A DNA stretch of 64,000 bases, from assembly GCF_900101545.1 (NCBI RefSeq), contig NZ_FMZU01000022.1, positions 62,001 through 126,000 of the forward strand, written 5' to 3'. Below the pieces are notes generated by a model. The model saw only the letters and a list, made by a program, of their open reading frames with translations, did not search any database and was not told the DNA's origin. How positions within the stretch are numbered: position 1 is the stretch's first letter; every line of letters begins with the position of its first letter. Positions 1 through 9,400 of the stretch are shown in pieces. Both the position numbers and the translations under genes were made by a program. The DNA is from Variovorax sp. CF079. GTDB lineage: Bacteria; Pseudomonadota; Gammaproteobacteria; Burkholderiales; Burkholderiaceae_C.

Positions 1-1
1 G

Positions 2-493
2 TGGATCGGGGCCGTCGGCGACCGGCTCTTCATCTACTGGATTCCCTATGTGGTCATGGGCATCGCGCTGGCGCGCGGCCAGTTCCGCCGGACGCCGGGG
101 CTTGTCATGGCGGCCGTGCTGTTGCTGCTCGCAGCGCCCTTCGAAACCGAATCTCCCAGCGAACACTCCGCCTACCTGGCGTCGACCGTGACGATCGCTT
201 CCCTGCTGCTTCTGGTTGCCGCCGTTGCGGCCGATCGCGCGGCGCCTGCTCGCTCGAATCCGGGCCTGCTGGCGCGGGCCGTGGCCTTCGTGGGGAGGAA
301 TACCTTCGCGATCTTCGTCGGCAACGTCGCGATGCTGGAGGTGCTGAAGAGCACCGGCTTCACCGCCTCCGCGGTGTCGCGTGCGGGCCCCTTCGGTTTG
401 CTCGCGGTGGTCGCCGCGACGCTTGCCGGATGCCTTTGCATCGGCTGGCTGCTGAAGAGGCTGGGCCAGGGCATCCTGGTCGGCAAGCCGTGA
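2..493 (+). CDS. Acyltransferase-3-like membrane protein, C-terminal part (5' truncated by window)
   Basis: The reading frame is open from the window edge (frame 2) to a TGA at 491-493, so the true start lies upstream. The visible 163 residues are hydrophobic and form about four membrane segments. They end with a GRNTFAIF stretch that resembles the last helices of acyltransferase-3/OafA-like or OpgC-like integral membrane acyltransferases. The catalytic N-terminal part is not in the window, so the substrate cannot be judged. The stop overlaps the GTG start of the next gene (GTGA), which suggests translational coupling. Family assignment is tentative; a generic membrane protein is the alternative. 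Confidence 0.55.
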   Translation, partial: WIGAVGDRLFIYWIPYVVMGIALARGQFRRTPGLVMAAVLLLLAAPFETESPSEHSAYLASTVTIASLLLLVAAVAADRAAPARSNPGLLARAVAFVGRNTFAIFVGNVAMLEVLKSTGFTASAVSRAGPFGLLAVVAATLAGCLCIGWLLKRLGQGILVGKP

Positions 494-1560
494 AAGCGCT
501 GCGCATCCATGCCGGCCCGCTCGCGCGCGAACACATCGCCCAAAACGGCCTGCATCCGCAGGATGTGCGCACCATCCCCGGCGCGGCCGGCGGTCCCAAG
601 GGCCTGATCCTCGGGCCCATCGATCGCTTCCTGTTCGGCGAGTGGCTGCCGCAGTCGACGCAGCCCATCGATCTGGTCGGCGCCTCGATCGGCGCCTGGC
701 GGCTCGCCAACGCCTGCCTCGACGATCCGAAGACTGCCTTCGAGCAGTTCGAGCACGGCTACATCCATCAGCATTTCGACGTGCCGCCGGGCCAGAAGCG
801 CATGACGGCGAAGCAGGTCAGCGCGCAATTCGGCGAAGGGCTGCGCAACTTCTACGGCGGCCGCGCCGGCGAAGTGCTGCGCCATCCGCGCTACAAGCTG
901 CACGTGATCACCTCGCGCGGGCGCCATATCCTCGGGCGCGAGGGCAGGGCACGCACGCCGGTCGGCTACCTGGGGGCGTTCATCACCAACAGCGTGCACC
1001 GCAAGAGCCTGGGCGCCTGGCTCGAGCGCGTGGTGTTCTCCAGCGCCGGTGCGGCGCTGCCTTTCGCCACGCGGGACTTTCGCACGCGGCAGGTCGAGCT
1101 CAGCGACGCCAACTTCGAACTCGCGCTGCAGGCCTCGTGCTCGATCCCCTTCATGCTGGAGGCGGTGCACGACATTCCCGGCGCGCCGCCCGGCGCCTAC
1201 TGGGACGGCGGCATCACCGACTACCACCTGCACTTGAACTACAGCAACACCGACGGCGTCGTGCTGTACCCGCATTTCCAGAAGGCGGTGGTGCCGGGCT
1301 GGCTGGACAAGGGACTCAAGTGGCGTCACAAGCCCACGCGTTTTCTCGAACGCACGGTGGTGCTGGCGCCGGACCCGGAATGGGTGCGCAGCCTGCCGAA
1401 CGGCAAGCTGCCCGATCGCAACGACTTCGTGCGCTACGGCAACGATGCGCCGGCACGCATGAAGGCGTGGAGCACCGCGGCGCAGGAGGCGCGCCGGCTG
1501 GCGGACGAGCTGGCCGAGTGGCTGGAGCGCGGCGACGCCGGCTGCGTGCTGCCGCTTTGA
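490..1560 (+). CDS. Patatin-like phospholipase family protein
   Basis: This 356-aa protein starts at a GTG that overlaps the upstream stop codon; the frame is open further upstream, but that part is a shadow of the preceding gene. An early glycine-rich GAAGGPKG loop (about residues 31-38) resembles the oxyanion-hole loop. GASIGAW places the candidate nucleophile Ser near residue 67 in the G-x-S-x-G motif. A later YWDGGITDY segment supplies the Asp-Gly-Gly expected of patatin Ser-Asp dyads. No signal peptide is visible, so it is probably cytosolic or associated with the inner membrane. Lipid acyl hydrolase activity is inferred from the family; the substrate is unknown. Confidence 0.75.
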   Translation: MKALRIHAGPLAREHIAQNGLHPQDVRTIPGAAGGPKGLILGPIDRFLFGEWLPQSTQPIDLVGASIGAWRLANACLDDPKTAFEQFEHGYIHQHFDVPPGQKRMTAKQVSAQFGEGLRNFYGGRAGEVLRHPRYKLHVITSRGRHILGREGRARTPVGYLGAFITNSVHRKSLGAWLERVVFSSAGAALPFATRDFRTRQVELSDANFELALQASCSIPFMLEAVHDIPGAPPGAYWDGGITDYHLHLNYSNTDGVVLYPHFQKAVVPGWLDKGLKWRHKPTRFLERTVVLAPDPEWVRSLPNGKLPDRNDFVRYGNDAPARMKAWSTAAQEARRLADELAEWLERGDAGCVLPL

Positions 1561-1604
1561 GGGCGGCTAAAGTCGGGCTAGCATCAATCCCGGAGGATCC
1601 CCCC

Positions 1605-1826
1605 ATGAACGTAACCCGCATCGTCGGCCTCATCCTGATCGTCGCCGGCATCGCCGCCATCGGCCTGGGCGGCTTCAGCTTCACCAAGGAAACCCATCAG
1701 GCCAAGATCGGACCGATCGAGCTGACGGTGAAGGAAAAGCAGGACGTCAACTTCCCGACCTGGGCCGGCGTGGCCGCGATCGTGGTGGGCGGGGCACTGC
1801 TGGTGTTCGGCGGGAAGAAGGGCTGA
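1605..1826 (+). CDS. Small two-helix membrane protein, function unknown
   Basis: A 73-aa protein with an ATG preceded by a GGAGG Shine-Dalgarno sequence (about 1591-1595). It has an N-terminal hydrophobic helix (residues about 5-25), a short soluble segment containing FTKETHQAKIGPIEL, and a second hydrophobic helix (about 52-68) ending in a Lys-rich tail. Small proteins of this architecture are common in Proteobacteria and are usually annotated as hypothetical membrane proteins. It converges with the nitrile hydratase accessory gene, leaving only four bases between the stops. No function can be assigned from the sequence. Confidence 0.7.
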   Translation: MNVTRIVGLILIVAGIAAIGLGGFSFTKETHQAKIGPIELTVKEKQDVNFPTWAGVAAIVVGGALLVFGGKKG

Positions 1827-1830
1827 GCCC

Positions 1831-2196
1831 TCAGCCCAGATCCTGCTCGCGCAGTTCGATCGCCTGCCCATGCGGCGTGCGATCGGCCGCGCGGTCCCAG
1901 GCTCGCTGGTAGCGCGTCAGTTCATCGGCGGAGCTTGCGCCTTTGCGAGCCACCAGCGTCTCCAGTGCGGCGAGCCAATGACGGTAGTAGGTGTCGCCGA
2001 GGTCGGCATCGCCGGCTGCCTGCGCGGCACCGATCTGCTGCGCCAGCGCGTCGGCCCATTCGGGCCAGGTGAAGAGCCCGCGCTGGTGCAGCGAGACGGC
2101 CAGCGCAAAGGCATGCGCCTCCCACGGTTCGCGAAACACCGGCTCTGCGCCGTCCACGCGCATGCCGGGCAACAGCGGTGTGGTCGAGGCGCTCAT
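1831..2196 (-). CDS. Nitrile hydratase accessory/activator protein
   Basis: This 121-aa protein is the third gene of the nitrile hydratase operon; its ATG overlaps the beta-subunit stop by four bases. It resembles the N-terminal half of nitrile hydratase beta subunits (FREPWEAHAFALAVSLHQRG, then GDTYYRHWLAALE), as the small nitrile hydratase accessory family does. Known members help insert the metal into, or exchange, the alpha subunit, which would suit the cobalt-type alpha subunit encoded at 2852-3463. The metallochaperone role here is by analogy. Identification rests on similarity to the beta N-terminus plus operon position. Confidence 0.85.
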   Translation of the reverse strand: MSASTTPLLPGMRVDGAEPVFREPWEAHAFALAVSLHQRGLFTWPEWADALAQQIGAAQAAGDADLGDTYYRHWLAALETLVARKGASSADELTRYQRAWDRAADRTPHGQAIELREQDLG

Positions 2197-2855
2197 GCGG
2201 CCTCCGTCAAATAGCTTTCCCAGGCATCCACCGACACGCGCAGTCCGGGTTCGGCCTCAGCGCCCCACAACTCGGCACCGTCGAAGACCACGGTGTAGAG
2301 CCATTGCGGCTGCTCGCCCAGGCCCTGCGCGTGCGCATCGGCGAACACGTGCATGCCGTGCAGGCGTTCGATGGTGCCGAGCTTGCCCTGCACATAGCCG
2401 GGCAGGCGAGTGTGGTGGTCGACATGGCCCGCGCGCGTGCGCACCTGCTGGCCGAGGGCGAATCGCGCAGGTGCAGTCGCCGGGCGCTCGGTTGCGGAAC
2501 CCTTGGCCAGCGCGGCCGGCACGTCGGCGGCATGCAGCACGCGCCGGATGGGCGCGGCCGCATGCAGCATGCGCCCGGCAGCGATTTCATCGGGCAGGAC
2601 CTGCGAACGCTCGGCCATGAGCATCTCGAGCGCGGCGAGCCAGATCTGGTAGTAGCTCAGCCGTGCGTAGGCCGGCAGGGTTTCACGTGCGCTGCGGCTG
2701 GCGTCGATGTTCCAGGAGCCGGTGGCGCCCATCGCGAGCGTCAGGGCCAGCGCGCGCGGCTCCCAGCCGGCGTGGAAGAGTTCGCCTTCGGGCTCGGGCA
2801 CGATGGCGCCGGGCATCTCGCGTCCGCCGAGATCGGCATGCGTGGCGTACGTCAT
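2193..2855 (-). CDS. nthB: Nitrile hydratase subunit beta
   Basis: A 220-aa beta subunit of nitrile hydratase, which hydrates nitriles to amides as an alpha/beta heteromer. The N-terminal region has the family pattern HADLGG then E-GELFHAGWEPRALAL. The C-terminal SH3-like barrel includes TRAGHVDHHTRLPGYVQGKLG and the closing YTVVFDGAELWG segment typical of this subunit. The ATG at 2853-2855 overlaps the alpha-subunit stop (ATGA), and the frame extends upstream only as a shadow of the alpha gene. Length is normal for the family. Order is alpha-beta-accessory on the minus strand, as in many cobalt-type clusters. Confidence 0.93.
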   Translation of the reverse strand: MTYATHADLGGREMPGAIVPEPEGELFHAGWEPRALALTLAMGATGSWNIDASRSARETLPAYARLSYYQIWLAALEMLMAERSQVLPDEIAAGRMLHAAAPIRRVLHAADVPAALAKGSATERPATAPARFALGQQVRTRAGHVDHHTRLPGYVQGKLGTIERLHGMHVFADAHAQGLGEQPQWLYTVVFDGAELWGAEAEPGLRVSVDAWESYLTEAA

Positions 2856-3463
2856 GGCGCAGTCTCCGGGCTGCTGGCCAGACCGGTGCCGATCATCGAA
2901 TCGCGCGTCACCAGATCGGCCAGTGCCTCTTCGCCCCAGCCTTCGGTGCCGGCCGGCCGCTGCGGGATCACCAGGTAGCGCACCTCGGCCGTCGAGTCCC
3001 ACACGCGGATCGAGGTCGAAGCGGGCAGCTCGACGCCGAACTCGGCCAGCACGCCACGCGGATCCTTGACTGCACGCGAGCGGTAGGGCGCGCTCTTGTA
3101 CCAGGTGGGCGGCAGGCCCAGCACCGGCCAGGGGTAGCAGCTGCACAGCGTGCAGACCACCATGTGGTGCTGCGTGTCGGTGTTGGCCACCGCCACCATG
3201 TGCTCGCCCTGGCGGCCGGTGTAGCCCAGCGAGGCGATCGCCGCGGTCGCGTCCTCCAGCAGCCAGTCGCGAAAGGCGGGATCGGTCCAGGCCTTGGCAA
3301 CGACGCGGGCGCCGTTGCGCGGACCGATCTTGGTCTGGTAGGTGTCGATGAGCACGTCGAGCGCGGTGGGGTCGATGTAGCCCTTCTGCGTCAACACCGT
3401 TTCGAGCGCGCGCACGCGCAGGTCCATTTCGCCGAGCTCGCTGTGGTCGTGGTCGTGTGCCAT
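2852..3463 (-). CDS. nthA: Nitrile hydratase subunit alpha, cobalt type
   Basis: A 203-aa catalytic subunit. The metal claw V-C-T-L-C-S-C-Y is present with Cys104, Cys107 and Cys109; Thr between the first two cysteines and Tyr after the last are the signature of cobalt enzymes (iron enzymes carry Ser and Thr). The motif runs on into YPWPVLGLPPTWYKS, and RVWDST is also conserved. A His-rich N-terminus (MAHDHDH) is present. It is the first gene of the operon and is divergent from a Bug-type binding protein across 84 bases. No nitrilase or aldoxime dehydratase gene lies next to it; an amidase is encoded about 16 kb away. Confidence 0.95.
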   Translation of the reverse strand: MAHDHDHSELGEMDLRVRALETVLTQKGYIDPTALDVLIDTYQTKIGPRNGARVVAKAWTDPAFRDWLLEDATAAIASLGYTGRQGEHMVAVANTDTQHHMVVCTLCSCYPWPVLGLPPTWYKSAPYRSRAVKDPRGVLAEFGVELPASTSIRVWDSTAEVRYLVIPQRPAGTEGWGEEALADLVTRDSMIGTGLASSPETAP

Positions 3464-3547
3464 GCGTGCATGCTAGCGCGGAGGGCAAACCCTGAGGGGG
3501 TTGTCGTGGCGGCCTTCCAGAATCGTCGCTCCACCGGAGACCCTTCC

Positions 3548-4534
3548 ATGCCGCAAGCCTCGTTGTCCCGCCGTGCCTTCAATCTGTTGTCCGCTGCGGC
3601 CGCGGCGTCGGTCGCTGCGCCTTCTTTCGCGCAAACCGCCTGGCCGAACAAGCCGATCCGCATCATCGTGCCGTACACGCCCGGCGGCTTCACCGACCAG
3701 ATGGCGCGGCTGGTGCAGACGGGCCTTTCGACGCGGCTCGGCCAGCCGGTGGTGATCGATAACAAGCCCGGCGCCAACAGCCTGATCGGCGTCGATGCGA
3801 TCGCCAAGGCGGCGCCCGACGGCAGCACCTTCGGCGTCGTGATCGCGGCCTATGCGGCCAACACCACGCTCTATCCGAAGCTGCCCTACGACCCGAAGAA
3901 GGACCTCACCGGCGTCTCGCTGATGGGCATCTCGCCGCTGCTCGCGGCAGTCAACAACGACGCGCCCTTTAAGACCGCGAAGGAGCTGATCGACTATGCG
4001 CGCGCGAACCCGGGCAAGGTGAGCTTCGGCTCCTCGGGCAACGGCTCGGCCGCACACCTGACCACCGAGCTGTGGAAGTCGCTGACCAAGACTTACATGA
4101 TCCACATCCCGTACCGCGGCGCGGTGCCGGCGCTGACCGACCTGATGGGCGGGCAGATCCAGCTCTTCTTCGATGCGCCCACCGGGCTCATCAACCAGGG
4201 CAAGGCCGGCAAGGTGAGGCTGATCGGTGTGGCCAGCGACCGACGGCTGCCCGCGGTGCCGGACGTGCCCACCTTCATCGAACAGGGCTTCGCGGGCTTC
4301 ACCGGCAGCACCTGGGCCGGCATGCTGGCGCCGGCAGGCACGCCGCGCGAGATCGTCAAGCGCATGTCGGACGAGGTGGCGCGGATCATCAAGAGCGACG
4401 AGACCCGCGCCAGGCTCGATGCGATGGGCACCTTCCCGGCCGGCAGCACGCCCGAGGAGCTCGATGCCTTCATCGACGCGGAGACGGCCAAGTGGGCCCG
4501 CGTGATCAAGACGGCGGGCGTGAAGGCGGATTGA
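3548..4534 (+). CDS. Tripartite tricarboxylate transporter-type (Bug/TctC) substrate-binding protein
   Basis: A 328-aa periplasmic binding protein of the large Bug family. The N-terminus MPQASLSRRAFNLLSA looks like a twin-arginine signal ending at about PSFAQ. The mature start WPNKPIRIIVPYTPGG and the later IPYRGAVPALTDLMGGQIQ are standard Bug motifs for binding small carboxylates. A GGAGA Shine-Dalgarno element precedes the ATG. No TctA/TctB membrane genes are adjacent, which is usual for Burkholderiales with many orphan Bug proteins. Position beside the nitrile hydratase operon might mean uptake of a related acid, but that is only inference. Confidence 0.9.
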   Translation: MPQASLSRRAFNLLSAAAAASVAAPSFAQTAWPNKPIRIIVPYTPGGFTDQMARLVQTGLSTRLGQPVVIDNKPGANSLIGVDAIAKAAPDGSTFGVVIAAYAANTTLYPKLPYDPKKDLTGVSLMGISPLLAAVNNDAPFKTAKELIDYARANPGKVSFGSSGNGSAAHLTTELWKSLTKTYMIHIPYRGAVPALTDLMGGQIQLFFDAPTGLINQGKAGKVRLIGVASDRRLPAVPDVPTFIEQGFAGFTGSTWAGMLAPAGTPREIVKRMSDEVARIIKSDETRARLDAMGTFPAGSTPEELDAFIDAETAKWARVIKTAGVKAD

Positions 4535-4543
4535 GACGCGGCC

Positions 4544-5422
4544 TCAGGAGCCCTTCGTCGCCCATTCCGCGGCCACCGCAGCCACGGACGCCAGTGCGCG
4601 GTTGCGCACCGCCGCCGGTGCCCTTGTCTGCGTGAGATAGACGGACAGAAGGATCGGCGCACGTCCCGGCGGCCGCAGGATGGCGACGTCGTTGGCGCCG
4701 TTCTCGCCCGAGCCCGTCTTGTCCCCCACCTTCCAGTCCGCCGGCACGCCGGCGCGTATGCGCTCGTCGCCGGTCTTGTTGGCGTCCAGCCATTGCAGCA
4801 GCTGGGCGCGCGAGGCGGGCGACAAGACATCACCCAAGAGAATCTTTTGCATGCTGCGGGTCATCGCGGCCGGCGTGGTGGTGTCGCGCGGATCGCCCGG
4901 CCGGCCTTCGTTGAGCGCGGGCTCGGTGCGGTCGAGCCGCGTGTTCGTGTCGCCGATCGAGCGCATGAACGCCGTCAGGCCCGGCGCGCCACCGAAGCTC
5001 GCGAGCAGCAGGTTGCCGGCCGTGTTGTCGCTCAGCGTCATGGTGGCTTCGCACAGTTCGGCCACCGTCATCCCGCCGGCGCCGACGTGCTTCTCAGTCA
5101 CCGGCGAATAGGTCACCAAGTCGCCCGGCCGAATGACGACGCGGCGTTCCAACTGCTCCTTGCGCCGGTCCACTCGGGCCAGAACGAGCGCAGCGGCCAG
5201 GAACTTGAAGGTGCTGTTCAGCGGGAAGCGTTCGTCCTCGCGGTGCCCGGCGCGCCGGCCGTTGGCGGTGTCGAGCACGCCGACGCCGAGCCGGCCGCCG
5301 CTGGCTTTTTCGATGTCTGCCAACTGCTTCGAAAGGTTGCTGGCCCCTTCGGCCCGGACGCCGAGGGATGCGGCGGCCAGCGAGACGAAAAGGGTGCTTG
5401 TGAATTGCCGTCGATGAATCAT
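4544..5422 (-). CDS. bla: Class A beta-lactamase
   Basis: A 292-aa secreted serine beta-lactamase with all class A motifs: S70-T-F-K73, S131-D-N133, E167-P-A-L-N171 and K235-T-G237. The sequence runs from an N-terminal signal (MIHRRQFTSTLFVSLAAASL) to a C-terminal helix, at usual family length. The start ATG is at 5420-5422; the open frame continues upstream only through the opposite strand of the regulator gene. It hydrolyses penicillins and perhaps cephalosporins in the periplasm; the spectrum cannot be read off. The divergent ampR neighbour predicts induction by cell-wall fragments. Probably an intrinsic chromosomal enzyme, since base composition matches its surroundings. Confidence 0.93.
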   Translation of the reverse strand: MIHRRQFTSTLFVSLAAASLGVRAEGASNLSKQLADIEKASGGRLGVGVLDTANGRRAGHREDERFPLNSTFKFLAAALVLARVDRRKEQLERRVVIRPGDLVTYSPVTEKHVGAGGMTVAELCEATMTLSDNTAGNLLLASFGGAPGLTAFMRSIGDTNTRLDRTEPALNEGRPGDPRDTTTPAAMTRSMQKILLGDVLSPASRAQLLQWLDANKTGDERIRAGVPADWKVGDKTGSGENGANDVAILRPPGRAPILLSVYLTQTRAPAAVRNRALASVAAVAAEWATKGS

Positions 5423-5507
5423 GGGTGCTCCTGAAAGGAAGCGACTTTCGGCCATCCGATGCTGCGGCACAAACGATAGTATTTGCTGTCTCGCACAAGA
5501 AAATCTT
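5423..5507. promoter_or_regulatory. Divergent bla/ampR promoter region with a candidate AmpR site
   Basis: The 85-base gap between the divergent bla and ampR genes must hold both promoters. An imperfect dyad with outer arms ATTT and AAAT spans 5481-5504, ending just before the ampR start. Its size is compatible with LysR-type T-N11-A sites. In the known ampR-ampC arrangement a single site in the shared gap both represses ampR and activates the lactamase gene. The exact operator is inferred. Confidence 0.5.
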
Positions 5508-6380
5508 ATGGCGCGTACCCATCTCCCTCTCAACGCGCTGCGCGCTTTCGAATCCTCCGCACGCCACCTGAGCTTCACGCTCGCCGCCGCCGAGCTGAAC
5601 GTGACGCAGGCGGCGGTCAGCCAGCAGGTCCGCGGCCTCGAGGCGCGGCTCGGCGTCACGCTGTTCAGGCGCCTGCCGCGCGGGCTGGCGCTCAGCGACG
5701 AAGGCCATGCGCTCTTGCCGGTGCTGGCCGATGCCTTCGGGCGCATGGAGGCAGTCGTCCAGCAGTTCGACAACGGCCATTTCTTCGAGGTGCTGACGGT
5801 GGGCGTGGTGGGCACCTTCGCGGTCGGATGGCTGCTGCCGCGGCTGCGCCTGTTCCAGCAGAGCTGTCCTTTCATCGACCTGCGCCTGATGACGCACAAC
5901 AACGTGGTCGACCTGGCCGGCGAGGGGCTCGATTTCGCGATCCGCTTCGGCGATGGCACCTGGCAGGGCCTGCAGTCCGAGCACCTGCTGGCGGCGCCGC
6001 TCGCGGTGCTGTGCACGCCGGCCATCGCGGCGCGCATCGCGCGGCCGCACGACCTCGCGCACGAGACGCTGCTGCGCTCCTACCGTCCCGACGACTGGCC
6101 CGGCTGGTTCGCCGCGGCCGGCGTCGCCTGTCCGGCGATCCGCGGGCCGGTGTTCGACTCGTCGCGGCTCATGGTCGAGGCCGCGATGCAGGGCGCCGGC
6201 GTCGCGCTCGCACCGGCCTCGATGTTCGAGCGCGAGCTGGGCGAGGGCCGGCTGGTGCGGCCGCTGGCGATCGAGGTGATGACCGGAAGCTACTGGCTCA
6301 CGCGGCTGCGCTCGAAGGCGCCGAGTCCCGCGATGCAGGCCTTTCGCGCCTGGCTTTCCCGCGCCGTTCTCGCTGGCTAA
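5508..6380 (+). CDS. ampR: LysR-family regulator AmpR
   Basis: A 290-aa LysR-type regulator. The N-terminus LPLNALRAFESSARHLSFTLAA, followed by ELNVTQAAVSQQVRGLE, closely follows the AmpR winged-helix pattern, and GLALSDEGHALLPVL continues the match. The effector domain contains the AmpR-like LLRSYRPDDWPGWF and VFDSSRLMVEAAMQGAGVALAP. Known AmpR proteins sense UDP-MurNAc-pentapeptide versus anhydro-muropeptides and switch a divergent beta-lactamase gene. The ATG at 5508 is chosen because homology begins there. Divergence from bla strongly supports the name. Confidence 0.92.
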   Translation: MARTHLPLNALRAFESSARHLSFTLAAAELNVTQAAVSQQVRGLEARLGVTLFRRLPRGLALSDEGHALLPVLADAFGRMEAVVQQFDNGHFFEVLTVGVVGTFAVGWLLPRLRLFQQSCPFIDLRLMTHNNVVDLAGEGLDFAIRFGDGTWQGLQSEHLLAAPLAVLCTPAIAARIARPHDLAHETLLRSYRPDDWPGWFAAAGVACPAIRGPVFDSSRLMVEAAMQGAGVALAPASMFERELGEGRLVRPLAIEVMTGSYWLTRLRSKAPSPAMQAFRAWLSRAVLAG

Positions 6381-6439
6381 ACGAACGCTTCGCGGCCACA
6401 CTGGCGCCCGAACAAGCAAAAGAACGGAGGGGCGCCACC

Positions 6440-9400
6440 GTGATCAAGTCCTGCTCGGCTTTTCGCGCTTCGCGACGTGCTTCGCGCGCAGTGCTCTTCG
6501 ACGCAGCCTTGCTCGTCGCCGCACTGTCTGCGACTTTCGCGCGCGCAGCCTCCTTGACCTGGGACGCCAGCGGCCTCGCGGCCACCACTTCGACGGCGAC
6601 AGATGGCGGCGGAACCTGGGACACCACCACCGCCCGCTGGAACAACAACGCCACCGACCTGGTGTGGAACAACGCGGCGGGCGACCTTGCCATCATCGGC
6701 AACAACAATGGCGCCGGGGGCGTCCTGAACCTCGCCACGCCGATCACCGTCGGAGGCCTGGTCTTCAACGCACCGGCAAGCGGCAGCTACACCCTGAGCG
6801 GCAGCACGCTCACCCTGTCCGGCAACCGGACCGTCACCACCAACGCCAACGCGACGATCGGCTCGGCGCTCAGCGTGGCCGGCACGCTGACGAAGGACGG
6901 TGCAGGAACCTTGACCCTCACAGGCGGTGGCGCGGTGAGCGGAGCGACCACGGTGGCGAACGGCACGCTGGTGTTTCAAGGCCCCACCACCAGCTCGCCG
7001 TCCTATGTCATCTCTTCCGGTGCGGTTCTGGAAGCCAACGTCGCTTCTGGACTTCGCGACTGGGCGGTTACCACCTCCTTCAGCGGCACGGGTACCTTGC
7101 GCAAGACCGGCGCAGGAACGATCCGCTGGGGCTTGCTGCCGGGTACTTTTGCGCTGGGCCGAGGCGCCCTGATCGACGTTCAGCAGGGGACGTTCATTGG
7201 CGGCAGCAACGCCAACGAAAACTGGACGGCCAATCTCTCGGACCTGCGCGTCGCTTCGGGCGCCGTATTCAGCGGCGTGGAAGCCAATGTGCGCGTCAAC
7301 GTCCTGTCGGGCGCCGGCACGATCATGTCCGGCCTGAACGGTGCGGGCTACAGCCAATTCACCTTCGGCGTGGACAACGGCAGCGGCACGTTCGACGGTG
7401 TGCTCTCCGACAACGCTTCTTTCCGCGGCAACTACCACAAGGTCGGCTCCGGTACCCAGGCCTTCACCCAGGCCAATACCTTCTCGGGGCAACTGCTCAT
7501 TGGCGGCGGCGTGCTCTCGGTGTCTGCCGTCAATCAACTGGGCACCGGCACCGGCACCAACTACCTGGCGATCCAGAACGGCGCCACCCTGCGCTACACC
7601 GGTACCGGCGGCGAGACCTCGACGCTGCGCGACCTGTACTGGAATTCCGGGGCTGCCACCATCGAAGTCACAGCCGCCACCGGGGCCCTGACGCTCGACA
7701 TCAGCGGCGGTGTGCGCAATCAGGCATTCACCAAGTCCGGAGCCGGTCAGCTCATCCTGAGGAAGACCACTGCGATCAATGAGTTCAAGAACAGCCCGCT
7801 GATCGTCAGCGGCGGGATTCTGGAGTTCAACCAGGCCAATCCGGGCGCCATCACCCGTTTCGGGGGCGTGGTGACCGGTGCCGCGGGAACGCAGATCAGG
7901 GTGTCCGGCAGCGGCTATGTCGGCAACGACGCGCTGACCTCCAACTGGAGCGCCAACCTTGCGAGCCTGGATGTGGGAAGCGGCGCCTCGTTCGACCTGC
8001 GCGGTGAGGGCATCACGGTCGATGCGTTGACCGGAGGCGGCACGGTCGCCAACAGTTTCGTCAGCGGCGTCGAGACCCTGGTGGTCGGCATCAACGGCGG
8101 GTCCGGTACCTTCGACGGCACCATCCGTCAGACCGCCCCGACAGGATTCGTGACGACGGGCAATCCGATCGTCGGGCTCACCAAGACCGGCGCGGGCACC
8201 CAAACCCTGACTGGCATCAGCAGTTACTCCGGGGGCACGTCCCTGAACGGCGGCACGCTCTCGGTGGCGCAAGACGGCAATCTGGGCGCGGCGGCCGGGG
8301 TGCTCAGGTTCAACGGCGGCACGCTCAGGACCACGGCCGATTTCTCCACGGCACGCGCGACCACCCTCAACGCCCAGGGCGGGACCATCGAAACCCAGAT
8401 CGGCACGCTGACACATGCGGGCCTCATTGGAGGCGCCGGCGCCCTCGCCAAGACAGGTGCTGGAAGTCTGATCCTTACCGGCGCCAATACTTTCGCAGGC
8501 GGCACGACGATCACGTTGGGTACGCTGCAACTCGGCAACGGCGGCACCACCGGCAGCATCGTGGGCAACGTGGCGAACAACGCGAAGCTTGCCTTCAACC
8601 GTTCGGACACTTCGACCTTTGCCGGCGTGATCTCGGGTACCGGCACGGTGCTGCAGATCGGCGCCGGCACGACCGTGCTGACGTCCGCCAACGCCTACAG
8701 CGGCGGCACCACGATCGCAAGCGGCGTGCTGCAGATCTCGAGCGACGCCAATCTCGGCGCGGCGGCCGGGGTGCTCGATTTCAACGGCGGCACGCTCAGG
8801 ACCACGGCCGATTTCTCCACGGCACGCGCGACCACGCTCAACACCCCAGGCGGGACCATCGAGACCCAGGTGGGCACCCTGACACACACGGGCCTCATTG
8901 GAGGCGCCGGTGCCCTTGCCAAAACAGGTCCAGGCGCTCTCATCCTGACCGGCAGCAACACCTATGCGGGCGGCACCACCATCACGGCCGGCACGCTGCA
9001 ACTGGGCAATGGCGGCACCACCGGCAGCATCGTGGGCAACGTGGCCAACAACGGCGCACTGGTCTTCGACCGCTCGAACGTCCTCAGCTTCTCCGGCGTG
9101 ATCTCGGGCACCGGTTCCGTCTCCCAGATCGGCACGGGCACCACGGTGCTGGCGGGGGCGAACACCTATACCGGCCCCACCACGGTGAGCACGGGCACCT
9201 TGCAAGCGGGTGCGGCCCATACCTTCAGCGCCGCCTCGGCCCACACGGTGGCCGCGGGCACAACCCTCGATACGGCCGGCTTCAACCAGCGAGTGGCTGC
9301 ACTGGACAACGGCGGCACCGTGAGCCTCGTCGGCGCTGTCGCGGGCAGCACGCTCACGGTCGCCGGGGCCTACCTTGCCCATAGCCTCCTGAGACTGGGC

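Noticed and set aside
1..489. Upstream extension of the patatin-like gene to position 1
   Set aside because: The frame overlaps a membrane protein in frame 2; patatin similarity starts only after the GTG at 490.
5483..6439. Upstream extension of the autotransporter frame through ampR
   Set aside because: The region encodes ampR in another frame; the GTG at 6440 has an ACGGAGG ribosome site and starts a signal peptide.
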